NCBI GenBank assembly: GCA_900752815.1 | Contig: CAADWS010000092.1 | Location: 1 to 27,547 of the forward strand | Length of the DNA: 27,547 nucleotides | DNA from: Bacteroidaceae bacterium | GTDB lineage: Bacteria > Bacteroidota > Bacteroidia > Bacteroidales > Bacteroidaceae | Direction of reading: 5' to 3' | Shown here: in pieces, positions 1 through 8,069 of the stretch | How the letters are laid out: every line of letters starts with the position of its first letter | How positions within the stretch are numbered: the first letter of the stretch is position 1 | Made by a program: the position numbers and the translations under genes | Notes under the pieces: model-generated | The model's input: only the letters and a program-made list of their open reading frames with translations | What the model was told of the DNA's origin: nothing | The model's database searches: none

Positions 1-1
1 T

Positions 2-70
2 ACAATCCTGCAATATATTAACTACAAAAATGGAAAACCCATTGGCAGAGTTAAATATGCACTAATTTAA
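2..70 (+). CDS. possible C-terminal end of a gene entering from the left (partial)
   Basis: A short open frame runs in from the left edge and stops at TAA 68-70. It would encode a 22-residue hydrophilic tail containing the stretch NYKNGKPIGRVKYALI. This DNA is much more AT-rich than the rest of the window. Frame 3 is also open until position 65, so the choice of frame is uncertain. No family can be named. It may equally be non-coding. Confidence 0.2.
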   Translation, partial: TILQYINYKNGKPIGRVKYALI

Positions 71-500
71 TTCCGCCAACGGGTGAAGAAGAATGTTTGT
101 ATTTCTTTGCAGATAGTTTGCAAAACTTTACAAATTCCGCCTTTTCTGAAAAACCAGCCTTCGCAGCCGCTTCTCCGGAGCACTGCCGCCTGCATCCGTA
201 CCTTGCCGATGCGGCACGGATTCCCCCTGCAAAAACAGTCAGTACTTTAGAAAAAACAGTCCTTACTTTAGAATTTTCTGAAGTACTGACAGAATTTTCT
301 AAAGTAAGGACTGTTTTTGCGGCCATACGGCGCCCGTTGTGCAGCGAATATGACCGACCGATTATCCTCTCGTGCCCCATCCGGCCGACAGCGATAGCGG
401 CGACACACTGGCCCGGTGAAATCATCCTGGACTCCGGAACAAACCGGGCCGGCTGCCGTCAGCCCCCGGTCCGCCGCTTTTTTCCCGGGGCACAGCGCCT
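71..500. other. intergenic stretch holding array R1
   Basis: No convincing gene lies between the left-edge tail and the deacetylase terminator. The long plus-strand open frame crossing this stretch is the antisense shadow of the deacetylase extended through R1, whose 21-bp tiles keep a frame open because 21 is a multiple of three. Outside R1, I see no promoter or conserved structure. Confidence 0.6.
233..316. repeat. array R1: four 21-bp tiles, orientation - - + +
   Basis: Tiles are 233-253 (-), 254-274 (-), 275-295 (+) and 296-316 (+), with no gaps. Read in + sense, tile 1 is TTTCTAAAGTA followed by CTGACTGTTT. Tiles 2 and 4 carry the variant right word AGGACTGTTT. Lattice points (the A of GTA, or its partner T in inverted tiles) are 243, 264, 285 and 306, exactly 21 bp apart. 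The two left tiles oppose the two right ones, so the array is an imperfect palindrome; its flanks GCAAAAACAGTC (229-240) and GACTGTTTTTGC (309-320) are perfect inverted repeats. It lies beyond the deacetylase terminator, outside any recognisable gene. Confidence 0.93.
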
Positions 501-547
501 GAAAAAAGCCGTCCGGCCGCCGGGAAAAAGTTCCCCGGCGGCCGGAC
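501..547 (-). terminator. rho-independent terminator of the DUF2723-deacetylase unit
   Basis: The arms 511-524 (GTCCGGCCGCCGGG) and 534-547 form a perfect 14-bp GC stem. On the minus strand the stem is followed by GGC and a run of six T (complement of 502-507). It begins 26 bp past the deacetylase stop codon. Confidence 0.85.
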
Positions 548-573
548 GTTCCTTATTCGTGAAGTGCCGACAA

Positions 574-1185
574 TCAGTCGAACACCTTGAATGCATATCC
601 CTGCGACTGCAGCCACTCGATGGCCCGCGGCAATGCATAGAGCAGTTTGTCGTGACTGCGCACGGAGTCGTGAAACGTGATGATGCTTCCCGGTCGCGCA
701 TAGCGCCGCACGTTGAGCAGCACGTCGCGGCCGTTGAGACGCTTGGAATAGTCGCGCGTCACGAGGTCCCACATCACAATCCGGTAACGGCGGCTGACGG
801 CCATATACTGCTCCCACTTCATCCACCCGCGGGGCGGACGGAACAAGTCGGTATGCAGATATTCGTTGGCCTTGTCGACATTGCGCACATAGCTGCTGAT
901 GCCGTGCCGGAAACCGCCCAGATGATTATACGTATGGTTGCCCAGCCGGTGGCCGCGGGCCTTCACCATCTCAAACTCGGCAGGATGCTTGCGGATGTTG
1001 TCGCCCACCATGAAGAAAGTGGCCTTCACACCATAATGGTCGAGCACATCAAGCACCCAAGGCGTCACCTCCGGAATCGGACCGTCGTCGAAAGTCAGGT
1101 AGACGGCCCGTTCGTTCGGATTCATACGCCACAGGGCTTTGGGATATAGGCATCGCAGAAAGCGCGCAGGCTGTTCAATCAACAT
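574..1185 (-). CDS. NodB-type polysaccharide deacetylase (carbohydrate esterase 4 family)
   Basis: This 203-residue protein is a compact NodB-homology domain. Motif 1 is TFDDGP at residues 31-36, with the catalytic base and metal aspartate pair D33-D34. Motif 2 is NHTYNH with metal-binding H84 and H88. Motif 3 is FRPPRGW at 115-121, and the last motif is ITFHDS near residue 172. Family members remove N- or O-acetyl groups from sugars in a metal-dependent reaction. No signal peptide is clear; the short N-terminus (MLIEQPARFLRCLYPKALWR) may be a weak membrane association. It starts 13 bp after the stop of the DUF2723 gene and is presumably co-transcribed with it, which suggests a role in envelope glycan or glycoprotein assembly. 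The substrate cannot be told from sequence. Confidence 0.9.
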   Translation of the reverse strand: MLIEQPARFLRCLYPKALWRMNPNERAVYLTFDDGPIPEVTPWVLDVLDHYGVKATFFMVGDNIRKHPAEFEMVKARGHRLGNHTYNHLGGFRHGISSYVRNVDKANEYLHTDLFRPPRGWMKWEQYMAVSRRYRIVMWDLVTRDYSKRLNGRDVLLNVRRYARPGSIITFHDSVRSHDKLLYALPRAIEWLQSQGYAFKVFD

Positions 1186-1198
1186 AACTCAGCGGTTT

Positions 1199-4100
1199 TC
1201 AAGGTTGCTCACCGATGGTTGTCGCACTCTGGTTCAACATCTTGAAGGTACCCAGCTGATGCACCTTGTCAATAATGCCGGCAAAGGAATCGGCCAGCGC
1301 CGGATTGCACTCATACATCATGTCGTGCGCGTCAATCAGATTGCTGTAGGCCTTGACAAAGTTGCTGAAATCCTCTTCCGTATAGCGGTTCTGCTTGACA
1401 GCCTCCTGCAGATACTGGTCCATCTGCACCAGATAGTTGTAGGACGAAACGCCCACCTCGTGGTAGTAGTCGGCCAGCACCTGCACGGCGGCGCTCTTCA
1501 GGGCCTTCTGCCGCCAGCCGGCCACAGCCTGCTGACCCTCGGGCGAAAGCGAAATGGAAGAAACGGCATTGAGCACGTTGAGCTGACGGAAGGCATCGCG
1601 CACGAAACGGGAACCCTTGCGCTTGAGCAGGTCGTAACCGATGGAACCGGCCCATGTCAGATATTGCGAGGCGCTGCGGGCCACTTCGACGGCTACCCGT
1701 GAAGCCTCGGCCTTCTGGCCCAGCTGGCTCCACATGCTGGCCAACTCGTAGTCAACGTCTTCATAGGGGATGTTATACGACGGAAGCACTTCCTTCGACT
1801 TGCGGAGCACCTCGACGGCCCGCACGCTGTCACCGCGCGAAATGAGTTCGCGGGCCAGCATGGCAAACATGTGGCGGTGCGTCTGGCACATGCGCATCAC
1901 AGTCTCGTCAAGATAAATGCCCTTCATGTTGACGTTGCCATACTTGAAGCGCTTCATCAAGTTGTCGTACATCTTGTCGACATCCACCGTAATGCCGCGC
2001 TTGAAAGGCGAAATGCGGTAGGCCAGACCTTCGAGTACGAGATAATCCTTCAGCCCGGCGTAGTTGCTTTCACCCAGCGTGACGGACATGTAGATGGGTC
2101 GCTTCCAGTCGCCGCGGCTCAGCATTTCGTAAATCATCATTTCGCTCTTGTTCAGATAACGCTTGCCGGCCAGCGATATGGTGATGTAGTCGGGAATGGA
2201 GTCGGGACCGTAAGGCAACAGCATGCCGGAATTGCGGACCGCCTCCTTGTTGACGCTCACCACGAGAGAGTCGGTGGGCAGATAGCCTTTCGGACGGACA
2301 TAATTGTCAATCAGATAACGGAGCTCATAGGGATTGACCTCCGGATGCTGGCGGCGGATTTCGTCCAGACTGCCGCGCTCGTTGCGGATGCTGAAGGAAT
2401 CATGCCCCTTGTTGTCCACATATTCGTAACGGTTCCATGCGATGGGCAGTGCCGGCGAATCATAGGCCGGACGGCGCATCTGGTCGATGTACCAGTCGGT
2501 ATTGAGATAGGACAGGTTGCAGACGCGCGCATCGGTGCGGAAGCCTTCCACTTCCTGGGCATACCAGAGCGGGAAGGTGTCGTTGTCGCCGTTGGTATAG
2601 ATAATGGGGGCACCCTCGTCGGAGAGTGTGCTCAGATAGTTCATACCGAAATCACGGCAAGCGTAACGGCCGGAACGGTCGTGGTCGTCCCAAGTCTGGC
2701 TGACCATCTGCAAGGGCACGAGCAGACAGACGAGCGAAACGACTGCGGCTACGACTGCAGGACTGAGGGACTTGAGGCCCAGTTTCTCCTTCAGGCGGCC
2801 TGCACCGTCGGCAAGGGCGGCAACGCCCAGACCTATCCAGATGGCAAAGGCATAGAACGAACCGGCATAAGCATAGTCGCGTTCACGCGGCTGCAGCGGC
2901 GTCTGATTCAGGTAAATGACGATGGCAAGACCCGTCATGAAGAAAAGGAAGAACACCACCCAGAACTGCTGTATGCCCTTGCTTCCGCGATAAGCCTGCC
3001 AGAAGAGACCAATCAGGCCGAGCAGGAGCGGCAGACAGTAGAACACGTTGTGTCCCTTGTTGTTCTTGAGTTCGTCGGGCAGCAGGTCCTGGTCGCCATA
3101 GAGAGCGTTGTCGATAAAGGAAATGCCGGTCAGGAAGTTGCCGTGCTCCAGTTCGCCGTTGCCCTGCATGTCATTCTGCCGTCCGGCAAAGTTCCAGAGG
3201 AAATAGCGCCAGTACATGAAATTCACCTGGTAGGAAAGGAAGAAGCGGAGATTGGTCCACTGCGTCGGCATCACGCCCGACACGGTCTGGTCATAAGTAT
3301 AACCGTTCTGGTCGGGGCGGGTGACGGTAAACTCCACGTCGCGGAAATCGGCCAGCAGCCCTTCGCGGCCTGCGGGATTTTCCGGATCGATGCCCAGCCA
3401 GCTGTTGTAGGCTTTTACATGTTCGGGAGCGATGGAGTGCATACGGGGGAAGAGCATCTGCAACTCCGAGGGATAAACGTATCCCTTGGTTCTCGAAAGC
3501 TCCTCGTAACGGTCGGGATCGGTGGGATTCACCTTTTCAACGCGGCGCACATAGTTTTCTTTCGTCACGTCGTTGGCAAAATCCTGTGTGTACCACACAC
3601 GGGGCTCCGAAGTATAGCTTTCGCCGTAAAGCAGCGGACGGTCGCCGTATTGCTCACGGTTCAGATAGCTGCCCAGCGTAAAGACATCCTCGGGGGAGTT
3701 CTGGTCCATCGGAGTGTTCTGCGTGGAACGCACCACGATGACGGCGTAGGAGCTGTAGCCAATCATGAGCACCAGCATGCACAGCAGCGAAGTGTTGAGG
3801 AAGCGCTTGCGCAAGAGATACTGGCCGTCCTTCTGCCAGAGCAGGGCCACCACCAGCACAGCCAGCAGCACGAGGCCGAGCACAAAGGCTTTCATGCCGT
3901 GACCGATGAAGGGAATACCCAGCAGGGCCACGGAGAGGGTGTAGAGCACCACAATGAGCTGGCGGTCGGAGCGTGTTGTGCTCCAGACGGCGGCCAGCAC
4001 GACGCCAATCAGCACCAGAATATAGATAATCATGCCTGAGTTGAAGCTCATGCCCAGGACATTGACGAAGAACCATTCAAATTCGCCGCCCACCTTGACA

Positions 4101-4819
4101 ATGCCCGGCACCACGCCATAGAGCACGGCCACTACCAGCAGGGCAGACACGCAGAGCGCACCCAGCGAACCCTTGAGCTGAGCCTGGGGATTCTTGCGGT
4201 AGTAATAGACCAGCGCAATGGCCGGCAGACACAACAGGTTGAGCAGGTGCACACCGATGGAGAGGCCTGTCACATAGAAAATCAGAATGAGCCAGCGGTC
4301 GGAGTGCGGCTCGTCGGCGTGGTCCTCCCACTTGAGGATGAGCCAGAAGGTCAGTGCCGTCAGGAAGGAGGAATAGGCATACACCTCGCCTTCCACGGCT
4401 GAATACCAGAACGTATCGCTCCAGGTATAGGCCAGCGCGCCGGTCACTCCGGCACCCATGACCACCAGCATCTGCGCCAGTGTCGTCACTTCGCCTTCGG
4501 GACACACCAGTTTGCGGGTCAGGTGGGTAATGGTCCAGAAAAGGAAAAGGATACAGAAGGCTGAAAGCAGCGCCGACATGATGTTCACACAATAGGCCAC
4601 CGTAGAGGGGTCACTGGAGAACTGGGTGAAAAAATTTCCGGTCAGCATGAAGAAAGGTGCTCCGGGCGGGTGGCCCACTTCCAACTTATTGGCCGTCGTG
4701 ATAAACTCGGGACAATCCCAGAAACTGGCTGTCGGCTCCACCGTGAGGCAGTATGTGACAGCCGCAACCAGAAAGACTAACCAGCCTGTCAGGTTGTTGA
4801 TGATACGATACTGTTTCAT
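1199..4819 (-). CDS. DUF2723 family large membrane protein, glycosyltransferase-like (GT-C type)
   Basis: At 1206 residues this has the usual size and layout of Bacteroidetes DUF2723 proteins. The N-terminal half is a multi-pass membrane region beginning at residue 10. The first loop carries the family signature SFWDCPEF (32-39) followed by GHPPGAP (49-55), an acidic-loop arrangement typical of GT-C lipid-linked sugar transferases. A second membrane block contains TPLQPRERDYAYAGSFY. The C-terminal part is soluble, contains NGDNDTFPLWY, and ends in helical repeats rich in Ala, Leu and Tyr that resemble TPRs. DUF2723 is related to the eukaryotic TMEM260 O-mannosyltransferases, so a role in periplasmic protein or lipid glycosylation is likely; the substrate is unknown. 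A deacetylase follows 13 bp downstream. The start is the ATG at 4819, placing the first membrane helix right at the N-terminus. Confidence 0.88.
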   Translation of the reverse strand: MKQYRIINNLTGWLVFLVAAVTYCLTVEPTASFWDCPEFITTANKLEVGHPPGAPFFMLTGNFFTQFSSDPSTVAYCVNIMSALLSAFCILFLFWTITHLTRKLVCPEGEVTTLAQMLVVMGAGVTGALAYTWSDTFWYSAVEGEVYAYSSFLTALTFWLILKWEDHADEPHSDRWLILIFYVTGLSIGVHLLNLLCLPAIALVYYYRKNPQAQLKGSLGALCVSALLVVAVLYGVVPGIVKVGGEFEWFFVNVLGMSFNSGMIIYILVLIGVVLAAVWSTTRSDRQLIVVLYTLSVALLGIPFIGHGMKAFVLGLVLLAVLVVALLWQKDGQYLLRKRFLNTSLLCMLVLMIGYSSYAVIVVRSTQNTPMDQNSPEDVFTLGSYLNREQYGDRPLLYGESYTSEPRVWYTQDFANDVTKENYVRRVEKVNPTDPDRYEELSRTKGYVYPSELQMLFPRMHSIAPEHVKAYNSWLGIDPENPAGREGLLADFRDVEFTVTRPDQNGYTYDQTVSGVMPTQWTNLRFFLSYQVNFMYWRYFLWNFAGRQNDMQGNGELEHGNFLTGISFIDNALYGDQDLLPDELKNNKGHNVFYCLPLLLGLIGLFWQAYRGSKGIQQFWVVFFLFFMTGLAIVIYLNQTPLQPRERDYAYAGSFYAFAIWIGLGVAALADGAGRLKEKLGLKSLSPAVVAAVVSLVCLLVPLQMVSQTWDDHDRSGRYACRDFGMNYLSTLSDEGAPIIYTNGDNDTFPLWYAQEVEGFRTDARVCNLSYLNTDWYIDQMRRPAYDSPALPIAWNRYEYVDNKGHDSFSIRNERGSLDEIRRQHPEVNPYELRYLIDNYVRPKGYLPTDSLVVSVNKEAVRNSGMLLPYGPDSIPDYITISLAGKRYLNKSEMMIYEMLSRGDWKRPIYMSVTLGESNYAGLKDYLVLEGLAYRISPFKRGITVDVDKMYDNLMKRFKYGNVNMKGIYLDETVMRMCQTHRHMFAMLARELISRGDSVRAVEVLRKSKEVLPSYNIPYEDVDYELASMWSQLGQKAEASRVAVEVARSASQYLTWAGSIGYDLLKRKGSRFVRDAFRQLNVLNAVSSISLSPEGQQAVAGWRQKALKSAAVQVLADYYHEVGVSSYNYLVQMDQYLQEAVKQNRYTEEDFSNFVKAYSNLIDAHDMMYECNPALADSFAGIIDKVHQLGTFKMLNQSATTIGEQP

Positions 4820-4871
4820 GAAAAAGATTTTTCGAAACTTATGTAATTACAGTTATTTTCGTTCCAAAGGG

Positions 4872-4879
4872 CAAAAATA
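4872..4879 (-). promoter_or_regulatory. -7 promoter box for the DUF2723-deacetylase unit
   Basis: TATTTTTG on the minus strand matches the Bacteroidetes -7 consensus TAnnTTTG, 52 bp before the DUF2723 start. I see no clear TTG at the -33 position, so this call rests on one box. It separates this unit from the histidine kinase gene ending at 4959. Confidence 0.5.
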
Positions 4880-4958
4880 GGAATAAATATCCGAAAAATC
4901 TGTGTTTTCGGCTTATTTAATATTTCTTGCGAAACCGTGCCGGAAGCCACCGCTGCCG

Positions 4959-6317
4959 TCAGCGTTCCGTCCCGTCGGGCACAACGAGTTTCAGCGTGAA
5001 GCAGCTGCCCTCGCCCACCCGGCTCCGCACGGCGATGCTCCCGCCATGCAGGTTCACAATCTGCTTGCAAAGGCTCAGTCCGATGCCCGAGCCATCGGGC
5101 TTGGTCGTGAAAAAAGGCACGAATATCTTGTCGAGCACCTCGGGCAGGATGCCGGGCCCATTGTCCGCCACCGAAATGGAGAACAGCCGCTGCTCGTCGT
5201 CATAGCCCGTCGACACGCGGATGCGCGGCTCGCTCTGCTCGGCGCAGGCCTCGGCGGCGTTTTTCATGAGGTTCAGCAACACCTGCTCCATCAGCGCGCG
5301 GTCCACCCACACCACGCGGTCGGGATTTTCCATGTCGACGGAAACGGGCCGGCCGGCGCACAGTTTTCCGAGGTCGCCCAGGAGGTCGCCCACCCGGACC
5401 GGTTCCGGCTGCGGTGCGGGCAGGCGGGTCAGTTTGCGGTAGTTCTCCACAAAGCCGAGCAGACCCTTGCTGCGCCGGCGGATGGTCCGCAACCCCTGCA
5501 GCAGCACGGCGCGGTTGCTTTCCGCCCAGGCAGGCTGTGCGGCGCAGTCGCCCAGCGTTTCACTGAGCGAAATGATGGGAGCTATCGAGTTCATGATTTC
5601 GTGCGTCAGCACACGCACCAGCTTTTGCCAGGCTTCCATTTCATTTTCTTCGAGCAGCGAGCGCACATTGCGTAGATGCACCAGCCGGTAACCGGCCCCT
5701 CCCCGGCGGTATTCGGTCACGGTAAGGGCCATGTCGACGGCCACGTCGCGCCGGTAGATGCGCAGCGAACGGAGCTGGCCGGGGCGTATGCTGCCGATGA
5801 GTTGCGGAAGGTCGGGATGCACGGCGGCCAGTTCGGCCAGGCTGTGCACCGTGTGCCCGCCCAGTTGCAGTTCCGCCTGCAGGTTCATCCACACCACCTG
5901 CCCGCGGCCGTCGATGACAAGAAGGCAACTGTCAATAAGGTTGAGCAGGGTTTCATAATAGCTGTGCCGCTCCTCCCACTGCTGGTGGGTGGTGCGCAGA
6001 TGTTCCACCACGCCGTTCATGCGCCGGGCCAGCCGGAGCTCGTCGCCGGCCTTGCCCTCAGTGGGGAAATACACTGAGAAATCCTGATACTTCACTCCTT
6101 CGAGCAAGCGGAGCAGGCACTTCAACTGCGACTGCTGCCTGCGCCAGATGCGCACGCCGACAGCGACGGCCACCGCCGCTGCACACACGGCCCAGACAGC
6201 ATGGCCGGACATCCAGCCGGCCGTGGCCACCGCCACCGCCCCTGCCAGCGCCAGCAGCAGAAGCAGGAGGCGGAATTCCGGAGAAATCTGCATTTTCATT
6301 CGTACCACATTTTTCAT
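4959..6317 (-). CDS. NtrB/NtrY-type sensor histidine kinase
   Basis: This 452-residue kinase would phosphorylate the response regulator encoded just upstream. Two closely spaced hydrophobic helices (about residues 14-55) anchor it in the membrane with almost no periplasmic loop, so the stimulus is probably sensed in or below the membrane. A PAS-like region follows (SCLLVIDGRGQVVWMN). The H-box is RVLTHEIMNSIAPI with phospho-acceptor His239. The ATPase domain shows the N-box LLNLMKNAAEA, G1 DNGPGI, F-box FVPFFTTK and G2 GSGIGLSL, all intact. The open frame reaches back to a TTG at 6362, but the ATG at 6317 or 6299 is more likely; I chose 6317, leaving a 41-bp gap after the regulator stop at 6359. 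No separate promoter is visible, so it is probably co-transcribed with the regulator. Confidence 0.88.
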   Translation of the reverse strand: MKNVVRMKMQISPEFRLLLLLLALAGAVAVATAGWMSGHAVWAVCAAAVAVAVGVRIWRRQQSQLKCLLRLLEGVKYQDFSVYFPTEGKAGDELRLARRMNGVVEHLRTTHQQWEERHSYYETLLNLIDSCLLVIDGRGQVVWMNLQAELQLGGHTVHSLAELAAVHPDLPQLIGSIRPGQLRSLRIYRRDVAVDMALTVTEYRRGGAGYRLVHLRNVRSLLEENEMEAWQKLVRVLTHEIMNSIAPIISLSETLGDCAAQPAWAESNRAVLLQGLRTIRRRSKGLLGFVENYRKLTRLPAPQPEPVRVGDLLGDLGKLCAGRPVSVDMENPDRVVWVDRALMEQVLLNLMKNAAEACAEQSEPRIRVSTGYDDEQRLFSISVADNGPGILPEVLDKIFVPFFTTKPDGSGIGLSLCKQIVNLHGGSIAVRSRVGEGSCFTLKLVVPDGTER

Positions 6318-6358
6318 GAAAGGAAAAGCCGGCATCTGCCGGCAACGGCCCCGGCATC

Positions 6359-7720
6359 TCAACGCCGGCCGTTGAGCTTCCGGTAAAGGGCAAAGCGCGT
6401 AATGCCCAGCAACTCAGCCGCCCGGCTCACGTTGCCGCCGCTGCGCTTCATTGCCCGGTCGATGGCCGTACGCTCCAACAGTTCCAGATTCAGTTCATCG
6501 CCGGGGACGCCCCCTTTTTCCACAGGCACCCGCAGCACGAAATCGGCCGAACGGAGCATTCCGCCCGACGACAGAATGACGGCCCGCTCCACGGCGTGCT
6601 CCAGTTCGCGCACATTCCCCGGCCAGGCATACTGCTGCAGCTTCTGCCGCGCCTCGCGGCTCAGTCCGCGCACGTCCTTGCGGTATTTCTGCGCAAACCG
6701 CTCCACAAAGTGGTCGGCCAGCAACTGCACATCGTCGCCACGCTCCCGCAGAGGAGGCAGATGGATTTCAATGGTATTGATGCGGTAGAGCAGGTCCTCA
6801 CGGAAAGTGCCGGCCGCCGCCATTTCGAAAATGCGGGCATTGGTGGCACAGATGAGCCGCACATCGATGGGCGTGGGCCGCACGGCTCCGAGCCGCTGCA
6901 CCTGCCGCTGCTCTATCGCCGTCAGCAGTTTGGCCTGCATCGCACCGCTGAGATTGCCGATTTCATCGAGAAAAAGCGTGCCCTGCGCCGCCGCCTCCAT
7001 CCGTCCCGCCTTCGACTGGCGGGCATCGGTGAAAGCGCCCTTTTCGTAGCCGAACAGTTCACTCTCAAAAAGATTTTCGGGAATGCTGCCCAAATCAATG
7101 CGCACAAACGGGCGGCTGCTGCGGGGCGAATGGCGGTGGAGCGCCTGGGCCACCAGGTCCTTGCCGGTGCCGTTCTCGCCCAGGATGAGGATGTTGGCAT
7201 CGGTGTCCTGGAGTTTCTCGATGGTGGAAAACACTTCGGCCATGGCCGGCGACCGGCCGATGATGTCGGTAATCAGACCGCCGCTGCCCAGACTGTCCAC
7301 CTGCTCGCGCAGCGCCGACACCTCGCGGCGCGAACGCCGCAACTGCACGGCCGAAGAGAGCGTGGCCAGCAACTTTTCCTTTTCCCAGGGCTTCGTCACA
7401 AAGTCGGTGGCTCCGGCCTTGATGGCCCGCACCGCCTTGTCGGTATCGGCATAGGCCGTCATGAAGACCACCACGGCCTGCGGGTCGGCCCGCAAAATCG
7501 ACTCCAGCACTTCAAATCCTTCCTGCCCGCTGATGGCATCGCGGCGGAAGTTCATGTCGAGCAACACCACATCGGGGTCGAACTGCTGCATGAAATGAAG
7601 CACCCGGGCGGGCTGTGTGGTCACCTTCACCTTTTCCACATAGGGCTGCAGCAGCAGATTCAGTGCGAAGAGCACATCCTCGTTGTCGTCAACAATCAAT
7701 ATTTTTCCTTTCGGTTCCAT
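6359..7720 (-). CDS. NtrC-family sigma-54-dependent response regulator
   Basis: This 453-residue protein has three parts. The receiver domain contains the acidic pair D11-D12, phospho-acceptor D55 in VVLLDMNF and the switch lysine in FVTKPW. The AAA+ domain has Walker A GENGTGKD near residue 180, Walker B GTLFLDEIGN near 250 and the sigma-54 contact loop GAFTDA near 228, where D replaces the second G of the classical GAFTGA. The C-terminal Fis-type helix-turn-helix is NVSRAAELLGITRFALYRKL. The start is the ATG at 7718-7720, since receiver domains begin a few residues before the first beta strand (KILIVDDN); upstream in-frame sequence runs through operators and R2 and is not coding. Its likely sites are the GTGCG-N4-CGCAC palindromes at 7756-7790 and 7979-8013, and its likely target is the tolC-like gene via the sigma-54 promoter at 8070. 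Confidence 0.92.
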   Translation of the reverse strand: MEPKGKILIVDDNEDVLFALNLLLQPYVEKVKVTTQPARVLHFMQQFDPDVVLLDMNFRRDAISGQEGFEVLESILRADPQAVVVFMTAYADTDKAVRAIKAGATDFVTKPWEKEKLLATLSSAVQLRRSRREVSALREQVDSLGSGGLITDIIGRSPAMAEVFSTIEKLQDTDANILILGENGTGKDLVAQALHRHSPRSSRPFVRIDLGSIPENLFESELFGYEKGAFTDARQSKAGRMEAAAQGTLFLDEIGNLSGAMQAKLLTAIEQRQVQRLGAVRPTPIDVRLICATNARIFEMAAAGTFREDLLYRINTIEIHLPPLRERGDDVQLLADHFVERFAQKYRKDVRGLSREARQKLQQYAWPGNVRELEHAVERAVILSSGGMLRSADFVLRVPVEKGGVPGDELNLELLERTAIDRAMKRSGGNVSRAAELLGITRFALYRKLNGRR

Positions 7721-7724
7721 GCCG

Positions 7725-7732
7725 CAAAGATA
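7725..7732 (-). promoter_or_regulatory. -7 promoter box of the response regulator-kinase operon
   Basis: TATCTTTG on the minus strand is an exact TAnnTTTG match only 4 bp before the ATG at 7720, so the transcript would be leaderless or nearly so. No clear -33 TTG is seen. Operator pair A lies immediately upstream, a position suitable for autoregulation. Confidence 0.55.
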
Positions 7733-7755
7733 CGGATTAAATCCATGCGTCCGAT

Positions 7756-7790
7756 GTGCGTTTCCGCACGATTTTTGTGCGGAAACGCAC
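7756..7790. promoter_or_regulatory. operator pair A: two GTGCG-N4-CGCAC palindromes, 21 bp apart
   Basis: Site A1 is GTGCGTTTCCGCAC (7756-7769) and site A2 is GTGCGGAAACGCAC (7777-7790). Each is a 14-bp palindrome, and together they form a perfect 15-bp inverted repeat (7755-7769 with 7777-7791). The 21-bp centre spacing puts both on one face of the helix, as expected for enhancer sites of an NtrC-type regulator. They lie just upstream of the regulator's own promoter. Confidence 0.75.
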
Positions 7791-7832
7791 ACCCGCCCGC
7801 CGTTTTCCGACCAATGCGCCGCCTGCTGAAAA

Positions 7833-7937
7833 AAACAGTCCGGACGCCCGGAAAAACAAAAGTACTGACTGTTTTTTCTAAAGTAAGGATAGAAATTTCT
7901 AAAGTACTGACTGTTTTTTCTCTCAGTACTTTCGTAA
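7833..7937. repeat. array R2: five 21-bp tiles, orientation -(degenerate) + + + -
   Basis: Tiles start at 7833, 7854, 7875, 7896 and 7917. The first is a decayed inverted tile that keeps AAACAGTC and the register but has GGAC in place of the usual GTAC. The third has the variant right word AGGATAGAAA. The fourth is the consensus tile. The last is inverted, reading TTACGAAAGTA then CTGAGAGAAA in its own sense. Lattice points are 7843, 7864, 7885, 7906 and 7927, exactly 21 bp apart. The array sits between two divergent transcription units and between two operator pairs. Confidence 0.9.
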
Positions 7938-7978
7938 AACGCCCACGGGCGGACGGACGGCGGGCCGCCGTGCGGGGC

Positions 7979-8013
7979 GTGCGGATGCGCACGGCCGACG
8001 TGCGGAACCGCAC
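7979..8013. promoter_or_regulatory. operator pair B: two GTGCG-N4-CGCAC palindromes, 21 bp apart (upstream activating sites)
   Basis: Site B1 is GTGCGGATGCGCAC (7979-7992) and site B2 is GTGCGGAACCGCAC (8000-8013). They share the arms and 21-bp spacing of pair A. Their centres lie about 110 and 90 bp upstream of the start point predicted from the sigma-54 promoter, the usual distance for enhancer-bound NtrC-family activators. Confidence 0.78.
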
Positions 8014-8069
8014 GAAAAAATCGCCCGCCGGATTTACGCATTTTCCTCACAGTCAAACCATTATGAGAA

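Noticed and set aside
233..316. Tile arrays as CRISPR arrays.
   Set aside because: There are no unique spacers between repeats, units are only 21 bp, units occur in both orientations, and no cas gene is present.
97..1149. A 350-codon plus-strand open frame over R1 and the deacetylase.
   Set aside because: It is antisense to a protein with intact NodB motifs; GC-rich codon bias keeps the opposite strand open and R1 adds frame-neutral 21-bp units.
1871..4039. A 722-codon open frame antisense to the DUF2723 gene.
   Set aside because: The residue composition (His/Val/Gln-rich, no domains) is typical of a shadow frame, while the minus strand encodes a recognisable membrane protein.
7833..7937. 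Tile arrays as simple terminators or as integron attC sites.
   Set aside because: They occur in divergent and tandem gaps beyond good terminators, their hairpin potential varies with tile orientation, and no integrase or cassette structure is present.
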